A stretch of 64,000 nucleotides of DNA from Ramlibacter pinisoli (GCF_009758015.1 NZ_WSEL01000006.1:1-64000); one strand, 5' to 3'. Positions 8,714 through 17,187 are shown, counted from the stretch's first letter. The notes: a model not told the origin generated them from the sequence alone. Translations and numbers: made by a program.

Positions 8714-9709
8714 ATGACGACACAACACGCACCCCCGGCGACCCTCGCGGGCGCCCCGTCGCCCGGCGCCGCGGGGCGGGCGGCCCCGCGCCTGCAGGCG
8801 CGCGAGCTGCGCGGCCTGTGGCTCGGGCTGCTGGGGGTGGCGATCTTCGCCCTCACGCTGCCGATGACGCGGCTGGCGGTCGGCACGCCGGCCGCGCCGC
8901 AGCTGTCCGGCGTCTTCATCGCGCTCGGGCGGGCAGTGGTCGCCGCCGGCCTGTCCATCGCCTTCCTGCTGGCCACCCGCGCGCCGTTGCCACGCCGGGG
9001 CGACTGGCCGGCGCTGGCGCTCACCGCCGCCGGCGTGGTGTTCGGCTTCCCGCTCCTGACCTCGGTGGCGATGCGCTACGTCGAGGCGGTGCACGCCGCC
9101 GTGATCATCGGCGTGCTGCCGCTGGCCACGGCGGCGGTCGGCGCCTGGCTGCACCGCCAGCGCCCCAGCGCCGGCTTCTGGGCCTGTGCCGGCGTCGGCA
9201 GCCTGCTGGTGGTGGCGTTCGCGCTGCTGCGCAGCGGCGGCAGCACGCTGCTGCACCCGGCCGACCTGCTGCTGCTGGCGGCCACGGCCTGCGCCGCCGT
9301 CGGCTACGGCTGGGGCGCGCGGCTGTCGCAGACGATGCGCGCCGAGCACGTGATCTGCTGGGCGCTGGTGCTCGCCCTGCCGCTCACCCTGCCGCTGACC
9401 TGGCTCAGCCGTCCGCAGGCGCCGGTCGCGGCGCCCGCCTGGTGGGCGTTCGGCTACGTCGCCGTGTTCTCGATGTGGCTGGGCTTCTTCGCCTGGTACC
9501 GGGGGCTTTCGCAAGGCGGTACCGTGCGGGTCAGCCAGGTCCAGCTGGTCCAGCCGTTCCTGTCCATGCTGTTCGCGGTGCCGCTGCTGGGCGAACGGCT
9601 GGACGCCACCAGCCTGGGCTTTGCCCTGGCCGTCATCGCCACCGTGTTCGTGGGCAAGAAAATGCCGGTGCATCCGACCCACCGCCCGCCATCCAAGGAG
9701 ACTGCTTGA
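8714..9709 (+). CDS. DMT family transporter (EamA domains)
   Basis: A 331-aa integral membrane protein with about ten hydrophobic segments in two EamA repeats, typical of drug/metabolite exporters such as RhaT/YdcZ-like or amino-acid exporters. It has a 35-residue polar Ala/Pro-rich N-terminus before the first helix. It is the first gene of a plus-strand run of overlapping genes divergent from a MocR regulator. That arrangement is common for exporters of amino acids or amino compounds, but the substrate here is unknown. ATG 8714 is the only plausible start near the promoter. Confidence 0.88.
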   Translation: MTTQHAPPATLAGAPSPGAAGRAAPRLQARELRGLWLGLLGVAIFALTLPMTRLAVGTPAAPQLSGVFIALGRAVVAAGLSIAFLLATRAPLPRRGDWPALALTAAGVVFGFPLLTSVAMRYVEAVHAAVIIGVLPLATAAVGAWLHRQRPSAGFWACAGVGSLLVVAFALLRSGGSTLLHPADLLLLAATACAAVGYGWGARLSQTMRAEHVICWALVLALPLTLPLTWLSRPQAPVAAPAWWAFGYVAVFSMWLGFFAWYRGLSQGGTVRVSQVQLVQPFLSMLFAVPLLGERLDATSLGFALAVIATVFVGKKMPVHPTHRPPSKETA

Positions 9710-10914
9710 AACCGAACGACCTGCCCGCCATGCCCTGGACGCTGGCCGCGCGCGCCACGCGCATGAACCCCTCCGTCATCCGCGAGATCCTCAAGGTCAC
9801 GGAACGGCCCGGCATCATCAGCTTCGCCGGCGGCCTGCCCTCGCCGGCCACCTTCCCGATCGCCGAGTTCGCCGCCGCCAGCGCCGACGTGCTGCGGCGG
9901 GACGGGCCGGCCGCGCTGCAGTACGCGGCCAGCGAAGGCTACGGGCCGCTGCGCGAGCAGGTCGCCGCCTCGCTGCCGTGGCCGGTCGATCCGGCCCAGG
10001 TGCTCATCACGACTGGCTCGCAGCAGGGCCTGGACCTGGTCGCCAAGGTGCTGGTCGATGCCGGCTCGCGGGTGCTGGTGGAGACGCCCACCTACCTGGG
10101 CGCGCTGCAGGCCTTCGCGCCGATGGAGCCGCAGGTGGTGCCGGTGGCCAGCGACGACGAGGGCGTGGACCTCGACGACCTGGCGGCCAAGGCGGCCGGC
10201 GCGCGCTTCCTGTACCTGCTGCCCAACTTCCAGAACCCCACCGGCCGCACCATGAGCGAGGCGCGCCGCGCCGCCCTGTCGGCGGCGGCGGCCCGGCTGG
10301 GCCTGCCGATCGTCGAGGACAACCCCTACGGCGACCTCTGGTTCGACCGCCCGCCGCCGCCGCCGCTGACGGCGCGCCATCCCGCCGGCTGCCTGTACCT
10401 GGGCTCGTTCTCCAAGGTGCTGGCGCCCGGCCTGCGGCTGGGCTTCCTGGTCGCGCCGCCGGCGCTCTACCCCAAGCTGCTGCAGGCCAAGCAGGCCGCC
10501 GACCTGCACAGCCCCAGCTTCAACCAGCGCATGGCGCACCAGGTGCTGCAGGGCGACTTCCTGGGCCGCCACGTGCCGCGCATCCGCACGCTGTACCGCG
10601 AGCAGCGCGACGCCATGCTCGCCGCCCTGGAGCGCGAGATGCGCGGCCTCGACGTGCAATGGAACGCGCCCGACGGCGGCATGTTCCTGTGGGCCCGCCT
10701 GCCGGCCGGCATGAGCGCGATCGAGCTGCTGCCCGAGGCGGTGGAGCGGGGCGTCGCCTTCGTGCCGGGCGCCGCGTTCTATGCCGACGAGACGCCCGAT
10801 GCCCAGGCGCTGCGCACGCTGCGGCTGTCGTTCGTGACCGCCAGCCGCGAGCAGATCGACACCGGCGTGCGGGCGCTGGCCGCCGCCATCCGCGCGCGGG
10901 GAGCCGGTCGATGA
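9706..10914 (+). CDS. PLP-dependent aminotransferase, class I/II (LysN/MocR-like without HTH)
   Basis: A 402-aa fold-type I aminotransferase resembling 2-aminoadipate or aromatic aminotransferases. PLP Lys237 lies in GSFSKVLAPGLR, and NPTG and EDNPYGDL are present. It lacks the GntR domain of the neighbouring regulator. The start is TTG 9706, whose TTGA overlaps the exporter stop; AAGGAG lies five bases upstream. The first in-frame ATG is at 9730. A conserved helix (AARATRMNPS) follows. Cotranscription with the exporter suggests that it makes or consumes the transported amino or keto acid. Confidence 0.88.
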   Translation: MKPNDLPAMPWTLAARATRMNPSVIREILKVTERPGIISFAGGLPSPATFPIAEFAAASADVLRRDGPAALQYAASEGYGPLREQVAASLPWPVDPAQVLITTGSQQGLDLVAKVLVDAGSRVLVETPTYLGALQAFAPMEPQVVPVASDDEGVDLDDLAAKAAGARFLYLLPNFQNPTGRTMSEARRAALSAAAARLGLPIVEDNPYGDLWFDRPPPPPLTARHPAGCLYLGSFSKVLAPGLRLGFLVAPPALYPKLLQAKQAADLHSPSFNQRMAHQVLQGDFLGRHVPRIRTLYREQRDAMLAALEREMRGLDVQWNAPDGGMFLWARLPAGMSAIELLPEAVERGVAFVPGAAFYADETPDAQALRTLRLSFVTASREQIDTGVRALAAAIRARGAGR

Positions 10915-11531
10915 TCCGCGTCTGGGGCCGCATCACCTCGATCAACGTGCGCAAGGTGGTCCTCACCCTGCAGTTGCTCGACCTGCCGTTCGAGCGCACC
11001 GATGCCGGCTCCGAGTTCGGCATCGTGCGGACTCCGGAGTACCTGGCGCGCAACCCGAACGCGCTGGTGCCCCTGCTCGAGGACGACGGCTTCGAGCTGT
11101 GGGAGAGCAACGTCATCGTGCGCTACCTGTGCGCGCGCCACGCCGACGGGCTGCTCTACCCGCGCGACCTGCGCGTGCGCTTCGACGCCGAGCGCTGGAT
11201 GGACTGGCAGCAGACCACGTTGAACAAGGCCGGCCGCGAGGCCTTCCTGCAACTGGTGCGCACGGCACCGGCCCAGCGCCGCCAGGAGGTGGTCGATGCC
11301 TCGGTCGCGGCCACCGAGCCGCTGTGGGACCTGCTGGAGGCGCACCTGCAACGCCGCGCCTTCATGGCCGGCGACGCGCTGACCATGGCCGACATCCCGA
11401 TCGCCTGCGAGCTGCACCGCTGGCGCGGCCTGCCGCTGGCCTGGCGGGCCCGGCCCCACCTGGACACCTGGTGGGCCCGCATGACGGCGCTGCCCGCCGC
11501 CCGGGGCGTCCTCGACCTGCCCCTGACCTGA
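10911..11531 (+). CDS. Glutathione S-transferase family protein
   Basis: A 206-aa cytosolic GST. The N-terminal thioredoxin-like domain carries NPNALVPLLEDDGFELWESNVIVRYL, with the cis-Pro and the Glu-Ser pair that bind glutathione. A C-terminal helical domain follows, with the GDALTMADIPIACEL N-capping signature. It overlaps the preceding aminotransferase by 4 bp (ATGA), so it is in the same operon. It may conjugate or isomerise a reactive intermediate or simply detoxify. The substrate cannot be told. Confidence 0.9.
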   Translation: MIRVWGRITSINVRKVVLTLQLLDLPFERTDAGSEFGIVRTPEYLARNPNALVPLLEDDGFELWESNVIVRYLCARHADGLLYPRDLRVRFDAERWMDWQQTTLNKAGREAFLQLVRTAPAQRRQEVVDASVAATEPLWDLLEAHLQRRAFMAGDALTMADIPIACELHRWRGLPLAWRARPHLDTWWARMTALPAARGVLDLPLT

Positions 11532-11547
11532 CCCCCGGAGTCCGCCC

Positions 11548-12384
11548 ATGGCCCAGCGCCCCTTCCAGCAGGTCGACGTCTTCACCGCGGTGCCGTACCG
11601 CGGCAACCCGGTGGCCGTGGTGCTCGACGGCCGCGGGCTGTCGGACGAGGCCATGCAGCGCTTCACCGACTGGACCAACCTGTCCGAAGCCACCTTCGTG
11701 CTGCCGCCCGGGAACCCGGCCGCCGACTACCGGCTGCGCATCTTCTGCCCGGGGCGCGAGCTGCCGTTCGCCGGCCATCCCACGCTCGGCAGCTGCCATG
11801 CCTGGCTGCGCGCCGGCGGCCGGCCCGCCGGCGAGTTCATCGTGCAGGAGTGCGGCGCCGGGCTGGTGCGCATCCGCCGCGACGGCGACCGGTTGGCCTT
11901 CGCCGCGCCGCCGCTGCTGCGCGGCGGCCCGCTCGCGGAGGCGGACCTTGACCATGTCGCCCGCGGCTTGCGCATCGCCCGCTCCGACATCGTCGCGCAC
12001 GCCTGGTGCGACAACGGACCGCCGTGGCGCGCCGTGCTGCTGCGCAGCGCCGAGCAGGTGCTGGCCCTGCAGCCCGACAGCGCGCTGCTGGCCGGCAGCT
12101 TCGTCGGCGCCGTCGCGCCGCAGGGCCTCGGGGCCGACAGCGACTTCGAGGTGCGCGCCTTCTTTCCCGGCCATGCCGGCATCGCCGAAGACCCGGTCAC
12201 CGGCAGCCTGAACGCCGCCCTGGCCCAGTGGCTGATGGGCGCCGGACTGGCCCCGGCCCGCTATGTCGCCGCGCAGGGCACCGCGCTCGGTCGCCTCGGC
12301 CGCGTGCATGCCGAACGCGACGGCGACACGATCTGGATCGGCGGCGCCTCGGTCAGCTGCATCGCCGGCGAGGTGGCGCTGTGA
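11548..12384 (+). CDS. PhzF family isomerase / phenazine biosynthesis-like protein
   Basis: A 278-aa PhzF-superfamily protein with the double hot-dog-like diaminopimelate-epimerase fold. The catalytic Glu47 of the family lies in LSEATF. GHPTLGS and the C-terminal EDPVTGSLNAALAQWL motif are present. True PhzF isomerises trans-2,3-dihydro-3-hydroxyanthranilate, but most members have unknown substrates and no other phenazine gene is here. It follows the GST gene by 16 bp in the MocR-controlled run. Confidence 0.88.
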   Translation: MAQRPFQQVDVFTAVPYRGNPVAVVLDGRGLSDEAMQRFTDWTNLSEATFVLPPGNPAADYRLRIFCPGRELPFAGHPTLGSCHAWLRAGGRPAGEFIVQECGAGLVRIRRDGDRLAFAAPPLLRGGPLAEADLDHVARGLRIARSDIVAHAWCDNGPPWRAVLLRSAEQVLALQPDSALLAGSFVGAVAPQGLGADSDFEVRAFFPGHAGIAEDPVTGSLNAALAQWLMGAGLAPARYVAAQGTALGRLGRVHAERDGDTIWIGGASVSCIAGEVAL

Positions 12385-13061
12385 CCATGCCGGCCCGCCT
12401 CGACCACCTCGTCATCGCCGCCGACACCCTGGCCCAGGGCGCCGCCTGGTGCGAACGCACCCTGGGCGTGGTGCCCGGCCCGGGCGGGCAGCATCCGCTG
12501 ATGGGCACGCACAACCAGCTGCTGCGCATCGCGACCGTGAACTATCCGCGCGCCTATTGCGAGGTCATCGCGGTCGACCCGCAGGCCAGGCCGCCGGGCC
12601 GGCGCCGCTGGTTCGACCTCGACGATGCGGCGCTGCGCCAGGACCTGCGCCAGCGCGGCCCCCGTCTCGTGCACTGGGTCGCCCAGGTGCCCGACGTGCA
12701 GGCCGCCGTGGCCGCGCTGGCCCGGCTGGGCATCGACCGCGGCACGCCGACCGCCGCCTCGCGCATGACGCCGCGCGGGCTGCTCGAGTGGCGCATCACC
12801 GTGCGCGACGACGGCGCCCGCCTGTTCGACGGCTGCCTGCCGACGCTGATCGAGTGGGGCGACACCCATCCGGCCTCGGCCCTTCCCGACAGTGGCGTGA
12901 CGCTGCACGGCCTGGCCGTGCGCCACCCGCAGGCGGCCGAGCTGCGCGAGGCGCTCGACGCCATCGGGCTGGACCAGGTCGGCGTCGAGGGCGGCCCGGC
13001 CTCGGTCTGCGCCACCCTGCACGGCCCGCGCGGGCCGGTGCGGCTGCAGTCGGGCGCCTGA
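12381..13061 (+). CDS. VOC family protein (glyoxalase-like domain)
   Basis: A 226-aa protein of the glyoxalase_3-type VOC family (RLDHLVIAADTLAQGAAWCERTLGV). It has two beta-alpha-beta-beta-beta modules and putative metal ligands His, His and Glu, as in related lyases. I take GTG 12381, which overlaps the previous stop (GTGA) and has GAGG seven bases upstream; ATG 12387 is the alternative (224 aa). It is embedded in the MocR-linked operon. The function is not assignable beyond fold. Confidence 0.82.
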   Translation: MTMPARLDHLVIAADTLAQGAAWCERTLGVVPGPGGQHPLMGTHNQLLRIATVNYPRAYCEVIAVDPQARPPGRRRWFDLDDAALRQDLRQRGPRLVHWVAQVPDVQAAVAALARLGIDRGTPTAASRMTPRGLLEWRITVRDDGARLFDGCLPTLIEWGDTHPASALPDSGVTLHGLAVRHPQAAELREALDAIGLDQVGVEGGPASVCATLHGPRGPVRLQSGA

Positions 13062-14066
13062 GTGCGGTTCGACGCCGCCACCCTCGAGGCCGCCCGCCGG
13101 ACGGTCTACGCCCACCTGGCGCCCACGCCGCAGTTCGCCTGGCCACTGCTGCGCGAGCGGCTGGGCTGCCCGGTGTGGGTCAAGCACGAGAACCACACGG
13201 CCGCCGGCGCCTTCAAGGTGCGCGGCGGCCTGACCTACTTCGAGGCCCTGGCGCGCCGGCATCCCGGCCTGGCCGGCGTGGCCGGCGCCACCCGCGGCAA
13301 CCATGGCCAGTCGGTCGGCTACGCCGCCCGGCTGCACGGCCTGCCCGCCACCATCGTCGTGCCGCACGGCAACTCGAGCGGCAAGAACGCGGCCATGCGC
13401 GCCCTGGGGGTGCGGCTGGTCGAGCACGGCGATGACTTCCAGGCCGCGCGCGAGCATGCCCTGCAGCTGGCCGGCGAGCAGGGCCTGCATCTCGTGCCCT
13501 CGTTCCACCGCGACCTGGTCGTGGGCGTGGCCACCGCCTGGCTCGAATTCTTCAGCAGCTTCGCCCGCGGCAGCGAGCCCGACGTGGTGTTCATCCCGAT
13601 CGGCCTGGGCTCGGGCTTCTGCGCCGCGGCCGCCGCCCGGGCCCATTGCGGCGCGCGCAGCGCGCTGGTCGGGGTGGTGTCGGCCCATGCGACCACCTAC
13701 CTCGATTCGCTGCGCGCCGGGCGCGTGGTGGCGGCACCGGTCACCACCGAGCTGGCCGACGGCATGGCCTGCCGGCTGGCCGACCCGCAGGCGCTGGAGG
13801 TCCTGCAGCGCGAGGCCGACGACGTGGTCGCAGTCACCGACGACGAGGTCGCCGAGGCCATGCGGCTGCTCTTCGACGCCACCCACAACGTGGCCGAGGG
13901 CGCCGGCGCGGCGGCGTTGGCGGCGGTGCTGCAGCAGGGGCCGCGGCTGGCCGGCCGCAGCGTCGGCGTGGCCCTCACCGGCGGCAACGTCGATGCCGAC
14001 GTGTTCGCCCGGGTCCTTGCCCAGCGTCGGCACCGTCCTACACCGCTGTCAGCTCCGCCCCCCTAA
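13062..14066 (+). CDS. Threonine/serine dehydratase-like PLP enzyme
   Basis: A 334-aa fold-type II PLP enzyme. The Schiff-base Lys52 lies in KHENHTAAGAFKVRGG, followed by ATRGNHGQSVG (Asn loop), the Gly-rich phosphate cup GLGSGFC and the C-terminal ALTGGN. It has no ACT domain, so it resembles catabolic or short threonine dehydratases or hydroxyaspartate ammonia-lyases. It would deaminate a beta-hydroxy amino acid to a 2-oxo acid. The GTG start follows directly after the TGA of the VOC gene. It is probably the last gene of the MocR-linked run. Confidence 0.88.
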   Translation: MRFDAATLEAARRTVYAHLAPTPQFAWPLLRERLGCPVWVKHENHTAAGAFKVRGGLTYFEALARRHPGLAGVAGATRGNHGQSVGYAARLHGLPATIVVPHGNSSGKNAAMRALGVRLVEHGDDFQAAREHALQLAGEQGLHLVPSFHRDLVVGVATAWLEFFSSFARGSEPDVVFIPIGLGSGFCAAAAARAHCGARSALVGVVSAHATTYLDSLRAGRVVAAPVTTELADGMACRLADPQALEVLQREADDVVAVTDDEVAEAMRLLFDATHNVAEGAGAAALAAVLQQGPRLAGRSVGVALTGGNVDADVFARVLAQRRHRPTPLSAPPP

Positions 14067-14109
14067 ATTCCCACCCTCGCGCCAGCATCACGGCGCCAGG
14101 AGTGGATTC

Positions 14110-14421
14110 ATGGATCGTGTCACCGGGCCGTTCGACGGCTGCTACGTCGCCAGTTCCGCCTCCGAGATGGGCGCCGGCTCCGGCCGCTACCTCGGGTTCG
14201 CCAAGGTGTGCTGCAGCCGTCCGGCGAGCTTCTGGCTCGCCACCCTGTGCGAGGAACCCGGCTGCTGCGCCCACCTGTGCGGCGGCGGCCTGTTCGACAC
14301 CCCGGAAGCCGCCCTGGCCAGCGCGCAATTGCTGGCGCACAACCACATCCGCGGCCGGCAGGCCGCCCTGGCCGCCACCGGACCGACGAGCCGGATGCAG
14401 GCACACGCCGCCCAGGCCTGA
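14110..14421 (+). CDS. Small Cys-rich hypothetical protein
   Basis: A 103-aa protein of no family that I recognise. It begins MDRVTGPFDGCYVASSASEMG and has a cluster of cysteines around residues 37-58 (VCCSRP, CEEPGCCAHLCGGG), enough for a metal site or disulfides. No signal peptide or membrane helix is visible. A good AGGAG precedes ATG 14110, and codon use matches its neighbours, so it is probably real. It lies 43 bp after the dehydratase and could be read through from that operon. Confidence 0.6.
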   Translation: MDRVTGPFDGCYVASSASEMGAGSGRYLGFAKVCCSRPASFWLATLCEEPGCCAHLCGGGLFDTPEAALASAQLLAHNHIRGRQAALAATGPTSRMQAHAAQA

Positions 14422-14440
14422 CGCCGCCCGTCCCGGCGGG

Positions 14441-14460
14441 CCGCGGCGCGCTCGCCGCGG
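14441..14460. other. GC-rich hairpin after the hypothetical gene
   Basis: An 8-bp perfect stem CCGCGGCG / CGCCGCGG with loop CGCT, 20 bp after the stop of the Cys-rich protein gene. No T-run follows, so at most it is a weak or Rho-assisted end. The rest of the 217-bp gap to 14639 shows no convincing feature. Confidence 0.35.
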
Positions 14461-14638
14461 GGGTGCTTGCGCGCGGTCGAGCGCGTGGTTCTTGCGCACG
14501 GGCGCCTTGCGCGCCGGGGCCTTGCCGGTGCCGTGGCGATGGTCTGACGGGCGCAGGAAGCCGCCGTCGGATCGCGTCGCCCGCACGACAGTCGCGGCGG
14601 GGACGACGGCGCCGCGCCCGCCTCGCCAGAATCCCCGC

Positions 14639-15310
14639 ATGGGCACCCTCTACCTCGTTCGACACGGGCAGGCGTCGTTCGGCGCCGCCGACTACGACCA
14701 GCTCAGCGACCTCGGCCGTCGCCAGAGCGTGCGCCTGGGCGAGTGGTTCGCCCACCAGGGCATCCGCTTCGACGGCCTGATCGCCGGCACGCTCCAGCGC
14801 CACAAGCAGACCCTGGCCGGCATCCTGGAAGGCATGGACCATGCGGGCGGGCACCTCGACTGGGAGGGCCTGAACGAGTACGACGCCGATGCCGTCATCG
14901 CCGCCATCCACCCGCAGCCGCTGGACAAGCCGACCTCGCCGGAGATGGTGCGGCACCACTTCCGGCTGCTGCGCGACGGCCTGGCGCAGTGGATGGCCGG
15001 CGTCGTCAGCCCGCGCGGCATGCCGAGCTACCGCGACTGGGCGGCCGGCGTGGCCGGCGCGCTGGACCATGTGCGGGCCAATCACTACGGCCAGTCGGTG
15101 CTGCTGGTCACCAGCGGCGGCCCCATCGCCACTGCGGTCGGGCATGTGCTGGGCACCAGCCCCGAGACCACCATCGAGTTGAACCTGCGCATCCGCAACA
15201 CGTCGGTGACCGAGTTCGCCTTCACGCCCAAGCGCCATGCGCTGGTGGCCTTCAACGCCCTGCCCCACCTGGATGCCCCCGAGCTGCGCGACTGGATCAC
15301 CTACGCCTGA
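14639..15310 (+). CDS. Histidine phosphatase family protein
   Basis: A 223-aa phosphoglycerate-mutase-like protein. The catalytic RHG lies at residues 8-10 (LVRHGQASFG), the second Arg in the SDLGRRQ segment, and the second His region around LVTSGGPIA. The canonical SHG/GHG appears as TSGG, so the second His is replaced by Ser in a motif where many bacterial members carry SHGG. That may lower activity or indicate another substrate. Length is typical of the family. ATG 14639 opens directly into the catalytic strand. Confidence 0.85.
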   Translation: MGTLYLVRHGQASFGAADYDQLSDLGRRQSVRLGEWFAHQGIRFDGLIAGTLQRHKQTLAGILEGMDHAGGHLDWEGLNEYDADAVIAAIHPQPLDKPTSPEMVRHHFRLLRDGLAQWMAGVVSPRGMPSYRDWAAGVAGALDHVRANHYGQSVLLVTSGGPIATAVGHVLGTSPETTIELNLRIRNTSVTEFAFTPKRHALVAFNALPHLDAPELRDWITYA

Positions 15311-15341
15311 GCCAGGAGCTGCGGTTCCGTACACTCGGGCG

Positions 15342-15722
15342 ATGGCCCTCCCGCATGCCGCCGCCACCGCGCCCGCCCCGCTGCGGGTGATCTGCCTGTG
15401 TGCCGACTGGTGCGGCGTCTGCCGCGAATGGACGGGCATCTTCGAGGAGCTGATGGCACGCCATCCGCACGTGCTCTTCGACTGGGTGGACGTCGAGGAC
15501 GAAGCCGACGCCATGGGTGACGTCGACATCGAGACCTTCCCCACCCTGCTGGTCGCGCAGGGCTCGCGGGCGCGCTTTTTCGGCCCCGTGCAACCGTCGG
15601 CCGCGCATGTCACGAGGCTGCTCGAAAGCCTGCTCGCCGACCCCGCGCAAGGGCGCGATGCGGGCCCGGAAGCGGGCGCGCTCCTGGACCGACTTCACGC
15701 TTCCGTGCTTCCAAAACGCTAG
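15342..15722 (+). CDS. Thioredoxin family protein
   Basis: A 126-aa thioredoxin-fold protein with active site Cys24-Gly-Val-Cys27 (ADWCGVCREW) and the cis-Pro loop ETFPTLLV. The dipeptide between the cysteines is GV rather than GP, so the redox potential probably differs from thioredoxin A. There is no signal peptide, so it is cytoplasmic. It lies 31 bp after the phosphatase gene and may be cotranscribed. Confidence 0.87.
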   Translation: MALPHAAATAPAPLRVICLCADWCGVCREWTGIFEELMARHPHVLFDWVDVEDEADAMGDVDIETFPTLLVAQGSRARFFGPVQPSAAHVTRLLESLLADPAQGRDAGPEAGALLDRLHASVLPKR

Positions 15723-15889
15723 CACCCGCTACAGGCGTTGACTGGATGTAACCCAGCAAGGCCAAGTCCTACAGGGGTCACCATCGCCCCCTGACGAGCC
15801 CTTCTCTGCTTTGCCATCCAAATGCCTTCGTGGTCGGCACACGGCCGCCATGCAATCGTCCCCTCACGCTTTTTTTCAGGAGTACCCAC

Positions 15890-16108
15890 ATGGCATCGAA
15901 CAACCAGGGCAGTTCGGGCGGCAAGACGTCGAACCGCGGCTTCGCCTCGATGGATCCGGAGCGGCAGCGCCAGATCGCGAGCGAGGGCGGCAAGGCCGCC
16001 CACGAAAAGGGCACGGCGCACGAATTCACGTCGGAAGAAGCCCGCGAGGCCGGCCGCAAGGGTGGCCAGGCCCGCAGCCAGAACCGCAAGAAGGCCGCCG
16101 CGCAGTGA
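15890..16108 (+). CDS. KGG-repeat stress-induced protein (con-10/GsiB-like)
   Basis: A 72-aa hydrophilic protein with two glycine-rich KGG-type motifs (SEGGKAAHEKG and AGRKGGQARS) and a FASMDPERQRQIA segment, as in general stress proteins such as YciG and con-10. It is probably intrinsically disordered and induced in stationary phase or desiccation. The start is ATG 15890 with CAGGAG upstream; a longer frame from 15830 has no such support. The 167-bp upstream gap holds TTGACT and two CTACAGG motifs but no promoter that I can define. Confidence 0.85.
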   Translation: MASNNQGSSGGKTSNRGFASMDPERQRQIASEGGKAAHEKGTAHEFTSEEAREAGRKGGQARSQNRKKAAAQ

Positions 16109-16141
16109 GCCCGCGCCGGCCCGCGGGCCGGTTCGACGACG

Positions 16142-16161
16142 GGGCCGCCTGTGGGCGGCCC
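16142..16161. terminator. Convergent hairpin between the KGG gene and cynS
   Basis: GGGCCGCC (16142-16149), loop TGTG, GGCGGCCC (16154-16161): an 8-bp perfect stem between two convergent genes. On the plus strand it is followed by TTGCGCATT. The T-run is poor, but position and symmetry suit a bidirectional terminator. Confidence 0.55.
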
Positions 16162-16169
16162 TTGCGCAT

Positions 16170-16613
16170 TCAGTAGGTCTTGTAGGGCAGGAACTTGCCC
16201 GAGAGCAGCACGCTCACCCGATCGCCCCTGGGGTCGGCCTCGCGCGTGATGTCCATCGAGAAATCGATGGCACTCATGATGCCGTCGCCGAACTCCTCGT
16301 GGATCAATTCCTTGATCGTGGTGCCGTACACGTTGACGATCTCGTACCAGCGGTAGATCAGCGGGTCGGTCGGCACCGCGGTGGGCAGCGAGCCCTTGTA
16401 CGGGACCACCTGCAGCCACTTGCGCTCCTCCTCGCTCAGGCCGAACAGGTCGCCGACGGCCTGCGCCTGCTCCGCGTTCGCCGTCATCTGCCCCAGGCAC
16501 AGCGCGGTCGTCCACTCCTTGGACTGGCCGACCTTGTGCGCGACCTCGTCCCAGGTGATGCCCCGGGACACCTTGGTGGCGATGATCTTCTCGGTGATGG
16601 CGTTGCGGTTCAT
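16170..16613 (-). CDS. cynS: Cyanate hydratase (cyanase)
   Basis: A 147-aa cyanase that converts cyanate and bicarbonate to ammonia and CO2. Arg88, Glu91 and Ser114 correspond by context and spacing to the catalytic Arg96, Glu99 and Ser122 of the E. coli enzyme (YRWYEIVNVYGTT...GIMSAIDF). The N-terminal HTH-like helical domain is present. It is slightly shorter than the 156-aa E. coli protein. ATG 16613 is chosen; the frame extends to 16691 without support. No cynT carbonic anhydrase, cynR regulator or cyanate transporter is adjacent, so bicarbonate must come from elsewhere. Confidence 0.95.
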   Translation of the reverse strand: MNRNAITEKIIATKVSRGITWDEVAHKVGQSKEWTTALCLGQMTANAEQAQAVGDLFGLSEEERKWLQVVPYKGSLPTAVPTDPLIYRWYEIVNVYGTTIKELIHEEFGDGIMSAIDFSMDITREADPRGDRVSVLLSGKFLPYKTY

Positions 16614-16719
16614 CCGTGTTCTCCTTGCGTGGTGGACGTGGCGCCCCGCCGCAGGGCGCGCACCCCACTCGCGAAGCAACGGCCATGCCATCGGCGGCGT
16701 GCGTTCGCCGCGCCGCCGC

Positions 16720-17187
16720 TCAGAGCCCCAGCTCGCTCAGCCCCGGGTGCGCCTCCGGCCGCCGCCCGAGCGGCCAGTGGAACTTGCGGTCGGCCTCGGC
16801 GATCGGCAGGTCGTTGATGCTGGCGAAGCGCCGCCGCATCAGGCCCTGCGGCGTGAACTCCCAGTTCTCGTTGCCGTAGCTGCGGAACCAGTGGCCCGAG
16901 TCGTCATGCCACTCGTAGGCGAAGCGCACCGCGATGCGCTCGCCGCTCCAGGCCCAGAGCTCCTTGATCAGGCGGTAGTCCAGCTCGCGCGCCCACTTGC
17001 GCTCGAGGAACTGCCGCACCTGCTCGCGCCCGACCGGGAACTCGGCCCGGTTGCGCCACACGGTGTCCTCGGTGTAGACCTGCACCACCCGGGACGGGTC
17101 GCGCGAGTTCCAGGCGTCCTCGGCCAGGCGCACCTTCTGGGCAGCGGTCGCGCCGGTGAACGGCGGCAGCGGGGGTTTGGTGTCCAT
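16720..17187 (-). CDS. NTF2-like protein, DUF1348 family
   Basis: A 155-aa protein of the nuclear transport factor 2-like family DUF1348. It has the typical opening [26 protein letters not shown] and the acidic, aromatic-lined cone motifs ([23 protein letters not shown]). No catalytic activity is established for the family. It lies 106 bp upstream of cynS on the same strand, but a shared function is not known. Confidence 0.85.
   Translation of the reverse strand: MDTKPPLPPFTGATAAQKVRLAEDAWNSRDPSRVVQVYTEDTVWRNRAEFPVGREQVRQFLERKWARELDYRLIKELWAWSGERIAVRFAYEWHDDSGHWFRSYGNENWEFTPQGLMRRRFASINDLPIAEADRKFHWPLGRRPEAHPGLSELGL

Noticed and set aside
14038..14646. Minus-strand ORF with a KAPARKAPVRKNH-like basic stretch
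   Set aside because: Mostly antisense to the Cys-rich gene. The basic part is short, with no start signal; a histone-like remnant cannot be supported.
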